Shown: one piece after another, positions 1 through 9,055 of the stretch
Numbering within the stretch: the first letter of the stretch is position 1
How the letters are laid out: the number at the start of each line of letters is the position of its first letter
Assembly (NCBI GenBank): GCA_015472025.1
Contig: BNHL01000001.1
Span: forward strand, 3,708,001 to 3,772,000
Source: Cytophagales bacterium WSM2-2
GTDB taxonomy: Bacteria; Bacteroidota; Bacteroidia; Cytophagales; Cyclobacteriaceae
Length of the DNA stretch: 64,000 nucleotides
Direction of reading: 5' to 3'
Notes under the pieces: model-generated
What the model was told of the DNA's origin: nothing
Database searches by the model: none
The model's input: the letters and a program-made list of their open reading frames with translations, nothing else
Made by a program: the position numbers and the translations under genes

Positions 1-659
1 CAACAATCCTGCTTTCGCTTGGCGTAAACCTTCCGGCAATTAGTGGTAGTGTGCATACCGCAGAAATGTTCTCCAGTGGCATCTCCGGCTACAGTCATTA
101 TAAATTTGGTAATGTCAACAAGAAATTATTTAAAACACTTTTGATCCCCGGAGTCATTGGTGCTATTGCTGGCGCCTACCTTCTCTCTAAATTGGGAACA
201 GCGTATGCAGACTATGTCCGGCCGGTTCTCGCAACATACACTTTGTTATTGGGGGCAAAGATCATTCGGAATGTTTTCAGGAAAAACCAGCCATCTAAAG
301 TCAACCGTGTTGGTTGGCTGGCAGGGGCAGGAGGATTTTTGGATTCATTTGGTGGAGGTGGTTGGGGGCCACTAGTCACCAGTACCTTAATCTCTAAAGG
401 GAGAAGTCCACGTTTTGTAATTGGCTCCGTTAGCGTTACTGAATTCTTTGTGACACTGGCAAGTGCTGTTACTTTTTTTACACTACTTGGAGTTAGCCAT
501 TGGCCGGTCATCCTGGGGCTTTTAGTAGGAGGCACGATAGCAGCACCATTGGCTGCGCGTTTGGCAGGTAAACTTCCGTTGAAAACAATGTTCCTGTGTG
601 TTGGAGGGCTGGTTATTATCTGGAGTGTTCGGATTCTGTTAAAATCATTTTTGTCATGA
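1..659 (+). CDS. TauE/SafE-family sulfite exporter-like membrane protein (5' end outside window)
   Basis: The frame is already open at base 3 and runs to TGA at 657-659, so the gene begins before the window. The GTG near base 51 (SVHTAEMFSSG) is internal. The visible part shows the family's SVHTAE motif, a FGNV motif, a glycine-rich turn (DSFGGGGWGP) and about five hydrophobic segments, as in the C-terminal half of TauE/SafE permeases. These permeases are thought to move sulfite or related organosulfur anions across the inner membrane. The stop overlaps the next start (ATGA), and that neighbour is an assimilatory sulfate-reduction enzyme, which supports a sulfur-anion substrate. The exact substrate is inferred. 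Confidence 0.88.
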   Translation, partial: TILLSLGVNLPAISGSVHTAEMFSSGISGYSHYKFGNVNKKLFKTLLIPGVIGAIAGAYLLSKLGTAYADYVRPVLATYTLLLGAKIIRNVFRKNQPSKVNRVGWLAGAGGFLDSFGGGGWGPLVTSTLISKGRSPRFVIGSVSVTEFFVTLASAVTFFTLLGVSHWPVILGLLVGGTIAAPLAARLAGKLPLKTMFLCVGGLVIIWSVRILLKSFLS

Positions 660-1381
660 GTAAAATTAAAGTCGGGGAATTGAACGAAGAACTTCATGGC
701 TTATCAGCGGAAAAAGGACTTGCTCTAATTGGAAGTCGTTTTGGGCGTAACGCAAGATTTTCCACATCATTTGGATTGGAAGATCAGGTTATCACGCACC
801 TGATTGCATCATCTGCACCTGGCATTGAGATATTCACATTAGATACGGGCCGACTTTTTCAGGAAACATATGATGTATTTGCACTGACTGCGCAAAAATA
901 CCAACTACAGATCGTGACCTATTTCCCTGATCAATTGAAGACAGAAGATCTTCTCAAGAGAAAAGGCCCGAACAGCTTTTACGAATCTGTAGTGAATCGA
1001 AAAGAGTGCTGTTTCATTCGCAAAGTAGAGCCTTTGAGCCGTGCACTTACCGGTGCATCCGTCTGGATAACAGGATTGCGGAGTGAGCAATCAGCCAACA
1101 GAAGCCAGGTTGCAGAGATGGAGTGGGACGATCAATATCAATTGTTGAAATATAATCCACTGATAAGCTGGAGTTGGGATGAGGTCCGGTCATTTGCAGA
1201 TCATAATTCTATTCCAGTGAACTCTCTTCACAGAAAAGGATTCCCCAGTATTGGTTGCGCACCATGCACCAGAGCAATTTTGCCGGGCGAAGATGCGCGG
1301 GCAGGCAGATGGTGGTGGGAGAACTCCAATAAAGAGTGTGGTTTACATGAGCATAAAGCGGCTCCTGTTCTTAAATCCTAA
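656..1381 (+). CDS. cysH: Assimilatory adenylyl/phosphoadenylyl-sulfate reductase, CysH family
   Basis: This 241-residue cytoplasmic enzyme reduces (phospho)adenylyl sulfate to sulfite with thioredoxin as donor. Visible features are the N-terminal nucleotide-binding part (STSFGLEDQ near residue 37), paired cysteines C118-C119, a CxxC at C201/C204, and the catalytic ECGLH with C228. Four cysteines in a CC...CxxC pattern ligate a [4Fe-4S] cluster in APS-preferring reductases, so APS rather than PAPS is the likelier substrate. I chose ATG at 656 because it overlaps the TauE stop as ATGA; an upstream in-frame ATG at 596 lies inside tauE. Translational coupling to the exporter is likely. Other cys genes are not in the window. 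Confidence 0.93.
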   Translation: MSKIKVGELNEELHGLSAEKGLALIGSRFGRNARFSTSFGLEDQVITHLIASSAPGIEIFTLDTGRLFQETYDVFALTAQKYQLQIVTYFPDQLKTEDLLKRKGPNSFYESVVNRKECCFIRKVEPLSRALTGASVWITGLRSEQSANRSQVAEMEWDDQYQLLKYNPLISWSWDEVRSFADHNSIPVNSLHRKGFPSIGCAPCTRAILPGEDARAGRWWWENSNKECGLHEHKAAPVLKS

Positions 1382-1433
1382 AATTTTTTGACTTATTACT
1401 ATACTAATTTAATAGACTAAACAACCGACCCGT

Positions 1434-4226
1434 ATGAGGCAATTTTTACTTTTACTATTTCAATTGGTAGTGATCACATCCTTCGCGGAATCAGCCATCA
1501 GGATTCATGGCTCCGTAAAAGAGGAAACCACAAATGAACCACTCCCCGGTGTAAACATAGTCGTGAAGGGAACAGTAGCAGGAACAATTACGGACGAGAA
1601 GGGCCAGTTTGACCTTCAATTAAAAGGAGAGTTCCCATTGAGAATAATTGCTTCATTTATCGGCTACAAAAGCCAGGAAATTGAAATTATCAGTGAAACC
1701 CAAGTTGTTAACATTACCCTGGTACCAACTTCAGTTCTTGCAGAAGAGGTAGTAGTTACTGCGTCACGTGTGGAAGAGTCGGTAATTTCTTCACCTGTGG
1801 CAATCGAAAAACTTGATCTCCGCGCGATTCGCGAAACAGCTTCATCCAGTTTTTTTGATGCATTGGAAAGTCTTAAGGGAGTTCAGTTCACCACACTAAG
1901 CCTTGGATTTAAAGTGCCCAATACACGTGGATTTACTAATACAACAAACCCACGCTTTCTCCAGATGGTAGATGGTGCCGATACGCAAGCTCCGGGCCTC
2001 GGTGTTTCAATCGCTAATACCGTTGGTCCCAATGAGCTTGATGTGGAAAGCGTTGAAGTAACTCCGGGCGCATCTTCTGCACTTTATGGGTTGAATGCGC
2101 TGAACGGAATATCCAATGTCATCACAAAAAGCCCGTTTAATTTTCAAGGACTGAGTCTTTATCAGAAAGTCGGTGCTAACCATGTTAATGACAATGATTT
2201 CACACCCCAACTGTTTACCGAAACAGGCATTCGGTATGCCAAAGCTTTTCACAACCGGTTTGCTTTCAAAATCAATGCAAGTTTTTTAAAAGGAACAGAC
2301 TGGGTAGCTAATGATCAACGTGACTTGAACCCGTCAGGAAACTCGTCTACAGGTTTAACCGGTGATGACAATCCTGCGAAAGATCCCATTAACTCTTATG
2401 GCAACGAAAGTTCATACCGGAAGAACCTTACCCTCGCTGATAATAAAGTTTACCAGGTTGCCAGAACCGGTTATGCGGAGAAAGATCTGGTTAACCACAA
2501 TTATGGCATAAGTAATCCTAAGCTTGATATAGCTCTTCACTATCGGGTTTCACAGAAAGCTGAACTGTCCTACACTTACCGGATCGGTGAATCGCAATCA
2601 GTCTTCCAGCGCGGCAATCGCATCCGCCTTGATGGCTATCAGATCCAGCAGCATCGTGCTGAACTTCGGGGTTTCAATTATTTCATACGCAGCTATCTCA
2701 CCATTGAGAATACTACGAACTCCTACAACCTGGGGCCTGCAGGGGCTTCTCTCGATAAAGCATTTAAAAGTGATAATGATTGGTACAATGATTATAAGTC
2801 AGGTTTCCAAACGGCATTTGGCCAGGGAAAATCTTCCGCGGAGAGTCATGGATATGCACGCGTTTTCGCGGATAACGGCAGGTATCAACCAGGTACAGCA
2901 GCGTTTGATGCGAAACTAAATGAGTTGATCCATGTCAACAATTGGGACAAGGGAGCTCAGTTAATTTTGCAGAACAAATTGTTGCATATCGAAGGGCAAT
3001 ATGATTTTGGCAGCCGGATTCGATTCGCAAACATTCTGGTTGGGGCAGACGCGCGCGATTATTTTATCCTTCCCGATGGAAACAGTTTCCTGAACCCCGA
3101 CAAGGATCATCCTTATGATCAAATGACTTACTATAAAGTTGGAGGGTTCGTTCAGGCAACGAAGAAAGTACTGGAGTCGAAACTTAAGATAGTGGCTTCG
3201 GTCCGTTTGGATAAAACAGAATATTTTGATCCCAGGATCAACCCCCGGTTTGCTTTGGTTTATTCACCGGACAACAAAAACAGTTTTCGTTTGTCAGTTC
3301 AAAACGGTTATCGCTTCCCGACTCTTTTCGAAGGGTTCTCGGCAGTGAACAACGGAGGGGTTTACCGTTATGGTGGCATGCCCATGCTTACTCAGCATTT
3401 GCAATTATTTGAGAACTCGTATGTTCGAACTACTGTCGATGCATTTCAAAAGGCATTTCTCAATGATGTGAATACCCAGGGGAAAACCCAGGCGCAGGCT
3501 ATTCTCGACAACCGGGGATTGCTTGTACAAAATACCTATACCTATCTGAAGCCCGAGGAGATTACTTCGTTCGATGTGGGATATAAAGGCTCATTGCTGA
3601 ATGACAAGTTGTTTTTGGACGTAGATGCTTACTATAATGTCTACAACAACTTTATTGATCAGATTGAAATTTCTGTGCCAGGAAAGGGACAAGTAGGTGC
3701 ACTTACCAACGGATTGGATTCAACTATTTTTTCAATGGCTGACAAATCGAAATACACAACCTACCGCATGTGGACGAATGCCAAAAGCACTTACTTTAAT
3801 TACGGTGCCAGTGCAGGGGCTCATTTCAATTTTTATAAAAAATTCACCCTGGGCGGAAACCTGAGTTATGCTGCACTGCAAAAGGTTGATGCGAAAGACA
3901 CAGGTTTGGAGACGCCATTTAATACACCCAGATATATTGCAAATGTTAGTTTTGGAAACCGTGCTTTAACTGAACGCTTCGGCTTTATGCTTTCATGGCG
4001 CTGGCAGGATTCGTTTGTTTGGAAATCTCAGTTGGCGAACGGCATTGTGGCAGCTTACTCGACTCTGGATGCGCAGGTAACCTATAAAATCCCGCAACTA
4101 AATTCGAATATCAAGTTTGGAGGAACAAATATCTTGAACCAGAACTATACCCAATACACTGCCGGGCCGTCCATTGGAGTGTTCTACTATATAACAGTCA
4201 CTGTTGACGGACTACTGAAAAAATAG
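1434..4226 (+). CDS. TonB-dependent outer-membrane receptor with CarboxypepD_reg-like N-terminal domain
   Basis: A 930-residue protein with an N-terminal signal peptide (about residues 1-20), a carboxypeptidase-regulatory-like beta domain (about 22-105, with PLPGVNIVVKGT), a plug domain from about 110 (EEVVVTASRVEESV) with the typical LNALNGISNVITK segment, and a long beta-barrel. This is the usual Bacteroidota layout for active uptake through the outer membrane powered by TonB-ExbB-ExbD. No SusD partner follows, so it is not a classical Sus pair. The closing residues after the last strand (VTVDGLLKK) lack the usual terminal aromatic residue. The substrate cannot be told; sulfur-metabolism genes lie 52 bp upstream, but co-transcription is not shown. 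Confidence 0.9.
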   Translation: MRQFLLLLFQLVVITSFAESAIRIHGSVKEETTNEPLPGVNIVVKGTVAGTITDEKGQFDLQLKGEFPLRIIASFIGYKSQEIEIISETQVVNITLVPTSVLAEEVVVTASRVEESVISSPVAIEKLDLRAIRETASSSFFDALESLKGVQFTTLSLGFKVPNTRGFTNTTNPRFLQMVDGADTQAPGLGVSIANTVGPNELDVESVEVTPGASSALYGLNALNGISNVITKSPFNFQGLSLYQKVGANHVNDNDFTPQLFTETGIRYAKAFHNRFAFKINASFLKGTDWVANDQRDLNPSGNSSTGLTGDDNPAKDPINSYGNESSYRKNLTLADNKVYQVARTGYAEKDLVNHNYGISNPKLDIALHYRVSQKAELSYTYRIGESQSVFQRGNRIRLDGYQIQQHRAELRGFNYFIRSYLTIENTTNSYNLGPAGASLDKAFKSDNDWYNDYKSGFQTAFGQGKSSAESHGYARVFADNGRYQPGTAAFDAKLNELIHVNNWDKGAQLILQNKLLHIEGQYDFGSRIRFANILVGADARDYFILPDGNSFLNPDKDHPYDQMTYYKVGGFVQATKKVLESKLKIVASVRLDKTEYFDPRINPRFALVYSPDNKNSFRLSVQNGYRFPTLFEGFSAVNNGGVYRYGGMPMLTQHLQLFENSYVRTTVDAFQKAFLNDVNTQGKTQAQAILDNRGLLVQNTYTYLKPEEITSFDVGYKGSLLNDKLFLDVDAYYNVYNNFIDQIEISVPGKGQVGALTNGLDSTIFSMADKSKYTTYRMWTNAKSTYFNYGASAGAHFNFYKKFTLGGNLSYAALQKVDAKDTGLETPFNTPRYIANVSFGNRALTERFGFMLSWRWQDSFVWKSQLANGIVAAYSTLDAQVTYKIPQLNSNIKFGGTNILNQNYTQYTAGPSIGVFYYITVTVDGLLKK

Positions 4227-4275
4227 ACTTATTTAAAACTTTTCAACAAGGCCGATCATCTTCAAAAGAAATGCT

Positions 4276-4731
4276 ATGAAGAAGCTGATTGTACTGATTG
4301 TTTTAAATGCATTGTTCTTTGCTGCGAATTCGCAGACGATGGATCAAATTACAGAGAAACGAGCCAGGGAAATGCACCGGGTGCTAAGTCTCAACGATAA
4401 AGAGCAATGGAAAAAATTCATCCAGGAGAATTATTCGAAAACGCTGATTGAAAAGCCAATGCGGTCAAAGAAAACAACTTCTGATGCAGAGGGTTCGGCT
4501 ACGGAAACTAAAGAGATCAAGGGTACTCTTGAAGAGAAAGTGAATATCTTTCAACGTTTGCATGACGACTTTGCCGGAAGCAAGATTGCTTCTGTAAAAC
4601 CGATGGGGGAGAACCTGGAGATGATATTGAACATTGGAGAACTCACCGGCACTTTTAAATTAAAATTCAACAAAGAGAAGCCGCATTTGATCGAGGGGTT
4701 GGGAATAGAGGTGGATAGCGGAGGGAAGTAA
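4276..4731 (+). CDS. Small secreted protein of unknown function
   Basis: A 151-residue protein with a clear signal peptide (MKKLIVLIVLNALFFAANSQ). The mature part starts with a charged helix (REMHRVLSLNDKEQWKKF), has a low-complexity linker near residue 80, and ends in a predicted beta-rich stretch (GTFKLKFNKEKPHLIEGLGIEV). I recall similar stretches as small N-terminal modules in Bacteroidota periplasmic hydrolases, but no catalytic motif is visible here, so no function is assigned. It lies 49 bp after the TonB-dependent receptor on the same strand and is followed by a terminator, so the two are probably co-transcribed. Confidence 0.75.
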   Translation: MKKLIVLIVLNALFFAANSQTMDQITEKRAREMHRVLSLNDKEQWKKFIQENYSKTLIEKPMRSKKTTSDAEGSATETKEIKGTLEEKVNIFQRLHDDFAGSKIASVKPMGENLEMILNIGELTGTFKLKFNKEKPHLIEGLGIEVDSGGK

Positions 4732-4741
4732 CTCTCTGAAC

Positions 4742-4771
4742 AAAAGTCAGGCTCAAAAGGCCTGACTTTTT
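4742..4771. terminator. Bidirectional Rho-independent terminator
   Basis: A perfect 11-bp inverted repeat (AAAAGTCAGGC at 4742-4752 and its complement at 4760-4770) with a 7-nt loop ends in a T-run. The A-run on the other side makes it usable on the minus strand too. It sits between the rightward secreted-protein gene and the leftward kinase-like gene, where a shared terminator is expected. Confidence 0.85.
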
Positions 4772-4789
4772 AATTTTACATTAATTAAA

Positions 4790-5773
4790 TCACCCTTTGA
4801 TGCCTTCGATCTCCTCGTTCAATAAGTGCGTCATAGACTTGATCACCTGGTCAAGTTCTTTCGAAGATGCATACAGCTTGTCCAGCATATCTTCCCTGAT
4901 CTCATGATTATTTTCCATTTTCAAGAGTTGGATCAGGCCGAGCATCCGAGCAAGGGGAGCACGGACTTCATGTGAGTTCATATGTGCATACTTCAATAGT
5001 TGCTGAAGCTGGTCATTGATTTTCTTTGTTCGCTCATCCACCATCTTTTCCAGGTTGTCATTGACGGACTTTATCTGTTCATTGGAAGCAGTCAGTTCCT
5101 CGTTCAAGGCCTGCAGCGACATGTTGGCCGATTCGATTTCCATGGTCCGTTGTCTGACCGTGTTCTCCAGGTTTTTATTTTGGTCCGCCAGCGCTTTCCT
5201 GAAATTCAATTGCATCAGAAAAAAAGTAGTGACCAATGCAGTTGCGGTAACTTCAATAGCGGTCGATTTTACAATCGAAATATAGACAGAGCCGATGGTC
5301 TCATTCTTGATCAAGTCCCCGGGATGAATAAACCACTGATGGTAAGCACTTGCCGTGGTAATGAGAAACCCATAGTAATAGATCAACACCACAGCGCACC
5401 AGCAGGCACCTGCCACCCAATCCGTTTCGTTTAATTTCTTTATCCAGGTGAACGCATACCAGGCAAACAGCAACCCCAACACATGCGGGGCGCTATACAT
5501 GAGCGCTGGAATCGAAAACAATGGTACTTTTGGTGCATTCAGAATAATAGAAAAGCCAAAGAGCCCAACCATATAGGGGCTCCGAATGTAGAATACCGCA
5601 ATTAACAGAGGAATGTCGCGAAGATTACTGGACAAGTCTTCATAGCCCGGGATTCGGAATTCTACGGAACGAAGTATCAGGGCCAGCAGCCGGAAGAAGA
5701 CCATATACGCAAAGTCCCGGGCAATCCCCTGGAGGGGCAAGAATGGAAAAGAATTACGCTTGTGAGCTTCCAT
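4790..5773 (-). CDS. Membrane sensor with histidine-kinase DHp-like helix but no ATP-binding domain
   Basis: A 327-residue protein with five or six hydrophobic segments (about residues 15-190), a long coiled coil (about 195-260) and a C-terminal dimerisation/phosphoacceptor-like hairpin with H268 in SHEVRAPLARMLGLI. It stops 60 residues after this histidine, so the HATPase_c domain of a normal kinase is absent. No remnant follows: the terminator lies only 19 bp beyond the stop. It may be phosphorylated by another kinase, act as a phosphotransfer partner, or bind a kinase as a regulator; these are inferences. ATG at 5773. It is monocistronic, separated by 98 bp from the next leftward gene. Confidence 0.8.
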   Translation of the reverse strand: MEAHKRNSFPFLPLQGIARDFAYMVFFRLLALILRSVEFRIPGYEDLSSNLRDIPLLIAVFYIRSPYMVGLFGFSIILNAPKVPLFSIPALMYSAPHVLGLLFAWYAFTWIKKLNETDWVAGACWCAVVLIYYYGFLITTASAYHQWFIHPGDLIKNETIGSVYISIVKSTAIEVTATALVTTFFLMQLNFRKALADQNKNLENTVRQRTMEIESANMSLQALNEELTASNEQIKSVNDNLEKMVDERTKKINDQLQQLLKYAHMNSHEVRAPLARMLGLIQLLKMENNHEIREDMLDKLYASSKELDQVIKSMTHLLNEEIEGIKG

Positions 5774-5871
5774 GGACTGAAAGCAACAAAATAGCGATTC
5801 GTTTCAAGTTAAAAAAACAACCTTTTGCCAGATTCTCTTACATGTATTTGACTACCCATTAATTTTCAGGG

Positions 5872-7140
5872 TCAAAAGTTCACTCTAAACAAGTGGAGGT
5901 TGTTCTCGAACGCATAAGAAATTTTCCAGCCATTGATGTCTGCAACTTTCCGGACGATGGCCAGCCCCAGTCCACTACCCTGAGTGGACGGATTAATCTT
6001 GGAGAAGCGCTCAAAAATCTTTTGTTCAGGCAACGGTGCTGTCCCTGTATTGGCAATGGATAAAATACCTTCATCCAGGGTGATGAGAACATTACCACCT
6101 TCGAAGCTGTGCTTCACGGCATTGTAGAACAAGTTGCTAACGAGTACCTCCGTTAACGTTGGATTGGCATTGACAGTCACAGATTTTTTTTCATCTACCC
6201 GGATATGTATTCTTCTTGAAACGGCCTGTTCGTAGAAGAACTCGAATTGCTTTTTCAACAGGTCATTGATGGAAATATTTTCTGACTCAGAAAACTGATC
6301 GTGCTCAATGCGTGATAGTAGAAGTAGGTTTTTATTTAGCCTGATCATTCGCGTTACCGCTGAACTCAGTTTCTCAAGGACTTCAGATTGACTTTGTGTG
6401 AGGTTGGATTGCAGGAAGAGTGCCTCGAGCTTTCCCTGGATGACGGCCAATGGTGTTTGTAATTCATGAGCGGCATTTTCTATGAACTCCTTCTGGTCGT
6501 TGTAGATCACTTTATTTTTCCTGATCAGGTTCTCAATGGCCATATTGAGCCTGTTGAATTCATTGATGTCGGTAGGAGTAAGGGTTGTGGATATTGACTT
6601 GTCCACCTCGAATTTTTCGAGATGAGCCAGCCCGTTGTAAAATGGTTTCCACAGGCGAATGGAAAGAATGCGAGTGATGAAGTACAACCCCGTCAGGAGA
6701 GACACCATGAGAACGAGAAAAACGAGAGCAATGCTCTTCATCATGTCTTCCTTCTCGACCAGGTTTATTTTAGCGAAGAAGACGTAAGGTTGTCCTTCAA
6801 TTGTAACAGGTGATCGAAGTACGCGATAAGGCTCGTTTTCTTCAGAGAGGGTGTCGTAGTAAAAGGTGGTGATAAACCTGTCTCTTTTCAGTCTCCGGTC
6901 ACGTGGCAGTATTTTTTCGTCTCGGTTGTAGTGATTCCAATTCACTATGTCGGCCTCCTTTAATTTAGGCTGATGGTAATGAAGAAATTCTTTCTTGCGC
7001 AGGCGAAGTGTTTCGTTGGCTTCATCGATGTACAGGTGGCGGGTGACATAATAAAAAACCGGTGCCGTCACCAACAGAATAACAGCGGCAAAGATGACAT
7101 ACCAGCGCAGGGTTTTCGTCAGGAGAGGTGTCATTGCCAT
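5872..7140 (-). CDS. Two-component sensor histidine kinase
   Basis: A 422-residue inner-membrane kinase. TM1 is at about residues 12-33, a periplasmic sensor follows (34-134), TM2 is at about 136-156, then a linker, the HisKA helix with H225 (ENAAHELQTPLAVIQ), and an HATPase domain with N box (LFYNAVKHS), a degenerate G1 region (IANTGTAPL) and G2 (GSGLGLAIV). The architecture resembles QseC-type kinases. The gene overlaps the upstream OmpR-type regulator by 10 bp, so the two are translationally coupled partners. The signal is unknown. The gene order is regulator then kinase. Confidence 0.92.
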   Translation of the reverse strand: MAMTPLLTKTLRWYVIFAAVILLVTAPVFYYVTRHLYIDEANETLRLRKKEFLHYHQPKLKEADIVNWNHYNRDEKILPRDRRLKRDRFITTFYYDTLSEENEPYRVLRSPVTIEGQPYVFFAKINLVEKEDMMKSIALVFLVLMVSLLTGLYFITRILSIRLWKPFYNGLAHLEKFEVDKSISTTLTPTDINEFNRLNMAIENLIRKNKVIYNDQKEFIENAAHELQTPLAVIQGKLEALFLQSNLTQSQSEVLEKLSSAVTRMIRLNKNLLLLSRIEHDQFSESENISINDLLKKQFEFFYEQAVSRRIHIRVDEKKSVTVNANPTLTEVLVSNLFYNAVKHSFEGGNVLITLDEGILSIANTGTAPLPEQKIFERFSKINPSTQGSGLGLAIVRKVADINGWKISYAFENNLHLFRVNF

Positions 7141-7802
7141 TTATAGCCTAGTCCGTATACGGTTTTAATGTAGTCGTTGCAACCTGCTTCATGCAATTTC
7201 TTCTTGAGGTTTTTGATGTGCGCATAGACGAAATCGTGGTTGTCGAGCATATCGGCCATATCACCGGAAAGATGCTCGGCAATTGTGCTTTTGGAAAGCA
7301 CACGGTTTTGATTCCCGATCATGAACAGGAGCAGGTCCATTTCTTTTTTGGTAAGATCAACAGGAGTTGAACCGATTTTTACAGCTTTTGAAAGTATATC
7401 GATTTCGATTTCCTGGAAGTGAACCAGGTTATTTCCTTTGAAGTTCTTCCTTCTGACGAGTGCCAGGATTCGTGCCAGCAATTCAGAAATATGGAAAGGC
7501 TTGGTGAGATAGTCATCTGCACCCAAAGTCAATCCTTCTATTTTCGATTGAAGGGTTTCTTTTGCTGAGATGATAATGACTCCTTCATTCCTGTTTTTCT
7601 TTTTCAGCTCTTTCAGGATTTCAAAGCCATTTCCGTCTGGAAGCATGAGATCAAGGAGAATACAGTCATAGATGTGTGCTGCGATTTTGTCCAGGGCTTC
7701 TTCAGTCGAATTAGCCCATTCACAAACGAAATCATTTCCTTTCAGGTAATGAATAATACTGTCGGCCAGCTCTTGCTCGTCTTCGATTAATAGGACTTTC
7801 AC
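7131..7802 (-). CDS. OmpR/PhoB-family response regulator
   Basis: A 223-residue DNA-binding regulator. The receiver domain (about 1-115) has acidic residues E7-D8, phosphoacceptor D51 (LLDLMLPDGNG) and conserved K101 (TKPF). The C-terminal winged helix (about 125-222) ends in the typical VYGLGYKW motif. The start is GTG at 7802, because MKVLLIEDE is where the receiver fold begins. It is partnered with the overlapping kinase downstream. The chitinase gene ends 38 bp upstream on the same strand, so read-through from it is possible. Confidence 0.93.
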   Translation of the reverse strand: MKVLLIEDEQELADSIIHYLKGNDFVCEWANSTEEALDKIAAHIYDCILLDLMLPDGNGFEILKELKKKNRNEGVIIISAKETLQSKIEGLTLGADDYLTKPFHISELLARILALVRRKNFKGNNLVHFQEIEIDILSKAVKIGSTPVDLTKKEMDLLLFMIGNQNRVLSKSTIAEHLSGDMADMLDNHDFVYAHIKNLKKKLHEAGCNDYIKTVYGLGYKWQ

Positions 7803-7840
7803 ACTTCAAAGGTGGGAACAAAATCTGAAGGGATTCTGAA

Positions 7841-8917
7841 TTATTTGCCGTTCTTCACTCGGTTGATTTCAGTGACAAGACCGTCAGCGGGGATATCGAG
7901 TGTCAGCTCCCAAAACATGATTCCCTGCAGTTTTTTATCGATAGTATACTGGGTTTTAAGACGAATGGATTTCCGGTCGTCTCCCGTAGCAAAGAGTTTT
8001 TTTTGACTATTGTAGAAGTAAGGCGACTTGGTTACATCGTCCCAAAAATATTGAAAGCCGTTTTCAGGTGAGAACTCTTTTGAATAGTTTTTGAAGTCAA
8101 CGGCTCCCTTGAATTTGCCCGATTGATATAAACCGTGATTCACATCAGGCACGTTTTCCCAAACACGAGCATAGAAGGCCCCACCGATCACAATTTTATT
8201 GGCAGGCACCCCGTGGTTGATGAGATATTGTACAGCGAAGTCTGTTGACTCGCTCGTGTTCTTATCGGAGAACAGCGGTGTATGGTGGCCGGTAACAGTG
8301 GAGTAGCCGTTGACCAGGTCATAACTCATCAGGTTGATCCTGTCGACCAGGGGAGTTACGATTTTCCAATCAACAGATTCTTCCAAATATTTCTTAAAAC
8401 CTCCGGCAGCAAAACTCAATTCGTATGTGTTCCCTAGTTTTTCCCTAAGGATCTTGACCAGCACAGAGAAATTTTCTTTGTCGCTCAATTTGAATGCGTG
8501 CCCGGGATGCCCCTCAATCGTTGGATATTCCCAGTCCAGATCAAGACCGTCTGTTTGAAAGTATTGATTCAGAGCCAGTGTGGATGAAGCAAATTCTTCA
8601 CGGCCTTTGGCTGACGAGAAAATATCTGAGCATGGAGCACAGCCACCCCAGCCACCCAGCGAAAGCATCACCTTCAATTTAGGATTCACCTTCTTCAACG
8701 CCACCAGTTTTTGAATGGTCACGGAATCTTCACGAGAGTCAACTTGCAACCGATTCCCTTTCAAATGACAAAAACTGAAAATGATGTGCGTAAGCTGAGT
8801 AGCCTGTATATCCTTGATCTGTTCCGACCGGCCCGAATAATATCCGATGACCTGAATGGGCGATTGAGCTTTGGCAATGCTTGCCAAAAGAATCAGGAAA
8901 CTAAAAATGGGTTTCAT
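7841..8917 (-). CDS. Secreted glycoside hydrolase family 18 (chitinase-like)
   Basis: A 358-residue enzyme with a signal peptide (about residues 1-17, cut near AKA-QS). The GH18 TIM barrel shows the substrate-strand motif MLSLGGW (84-90) and the catalytic DGLDLDWE with acid E130. The C-terminal barrel has YDLVNGY and a closing FWELTLDIP. GH18 enzymes cleave beta-1,4-linked N-acetylglucosamine polymers through a substrate-assisted mechanism. ATG at 8917 is chosen because it opens the signal peptide; an in-frame extension to 8983 adds no typical leader. No carbohydrate-binding or sorting domain is seen, so it is probably periplasmic or released. Confidence 0.92.
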   Translation of the reverse strand: MKPIFSFLILLASIAKAQSPIQVIGYYSGRSEQIKDIQATQLTHIIFSFCHLKGNRLQVDSREDSVTIQKLVALKKVNPKLKVMLSLGGWGGCAPCSDIFSSAKGREEFASSTLALNQYFQTDGLDLDWEYPTIEGHPGHAFKLSDKENFSVLVKILREKLGNTYELSFAAGGFKKYLEESVDWKIVTPLVDRINLMSYDLVNGYSTVTGHHTPLFSDKNTSESTDFAVQYLINHGVPANKIVIGGAFYARVWENVPDVNHGLYQSGKFKGAVDFKNYSKEFSPENGFQYFWDDVTKSPYFYNSQKKLFATGDDRKSIRLKTQYTIDKKLQGIMFWELTLDIPADGLVTEINRVKNGK

Positions 8918-9055
8918 TGCTATAGGGGTTGGTGATTGCAATAATAAATGAATTTTTCCTTTCAATGGAGAATTCAACAACATTACGGAATATGGCGTCT
9001 CAGGTAATGCCTGAAAATGATATATTAGTGCACCACCCTAAAACCTGACAACTCT

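Noticed and set aside
51..53. GTG as start of the TauE-like gene
   Set aside because: The frame is open to the window edge and the codon lies inside the conserved SVHTAE motif.
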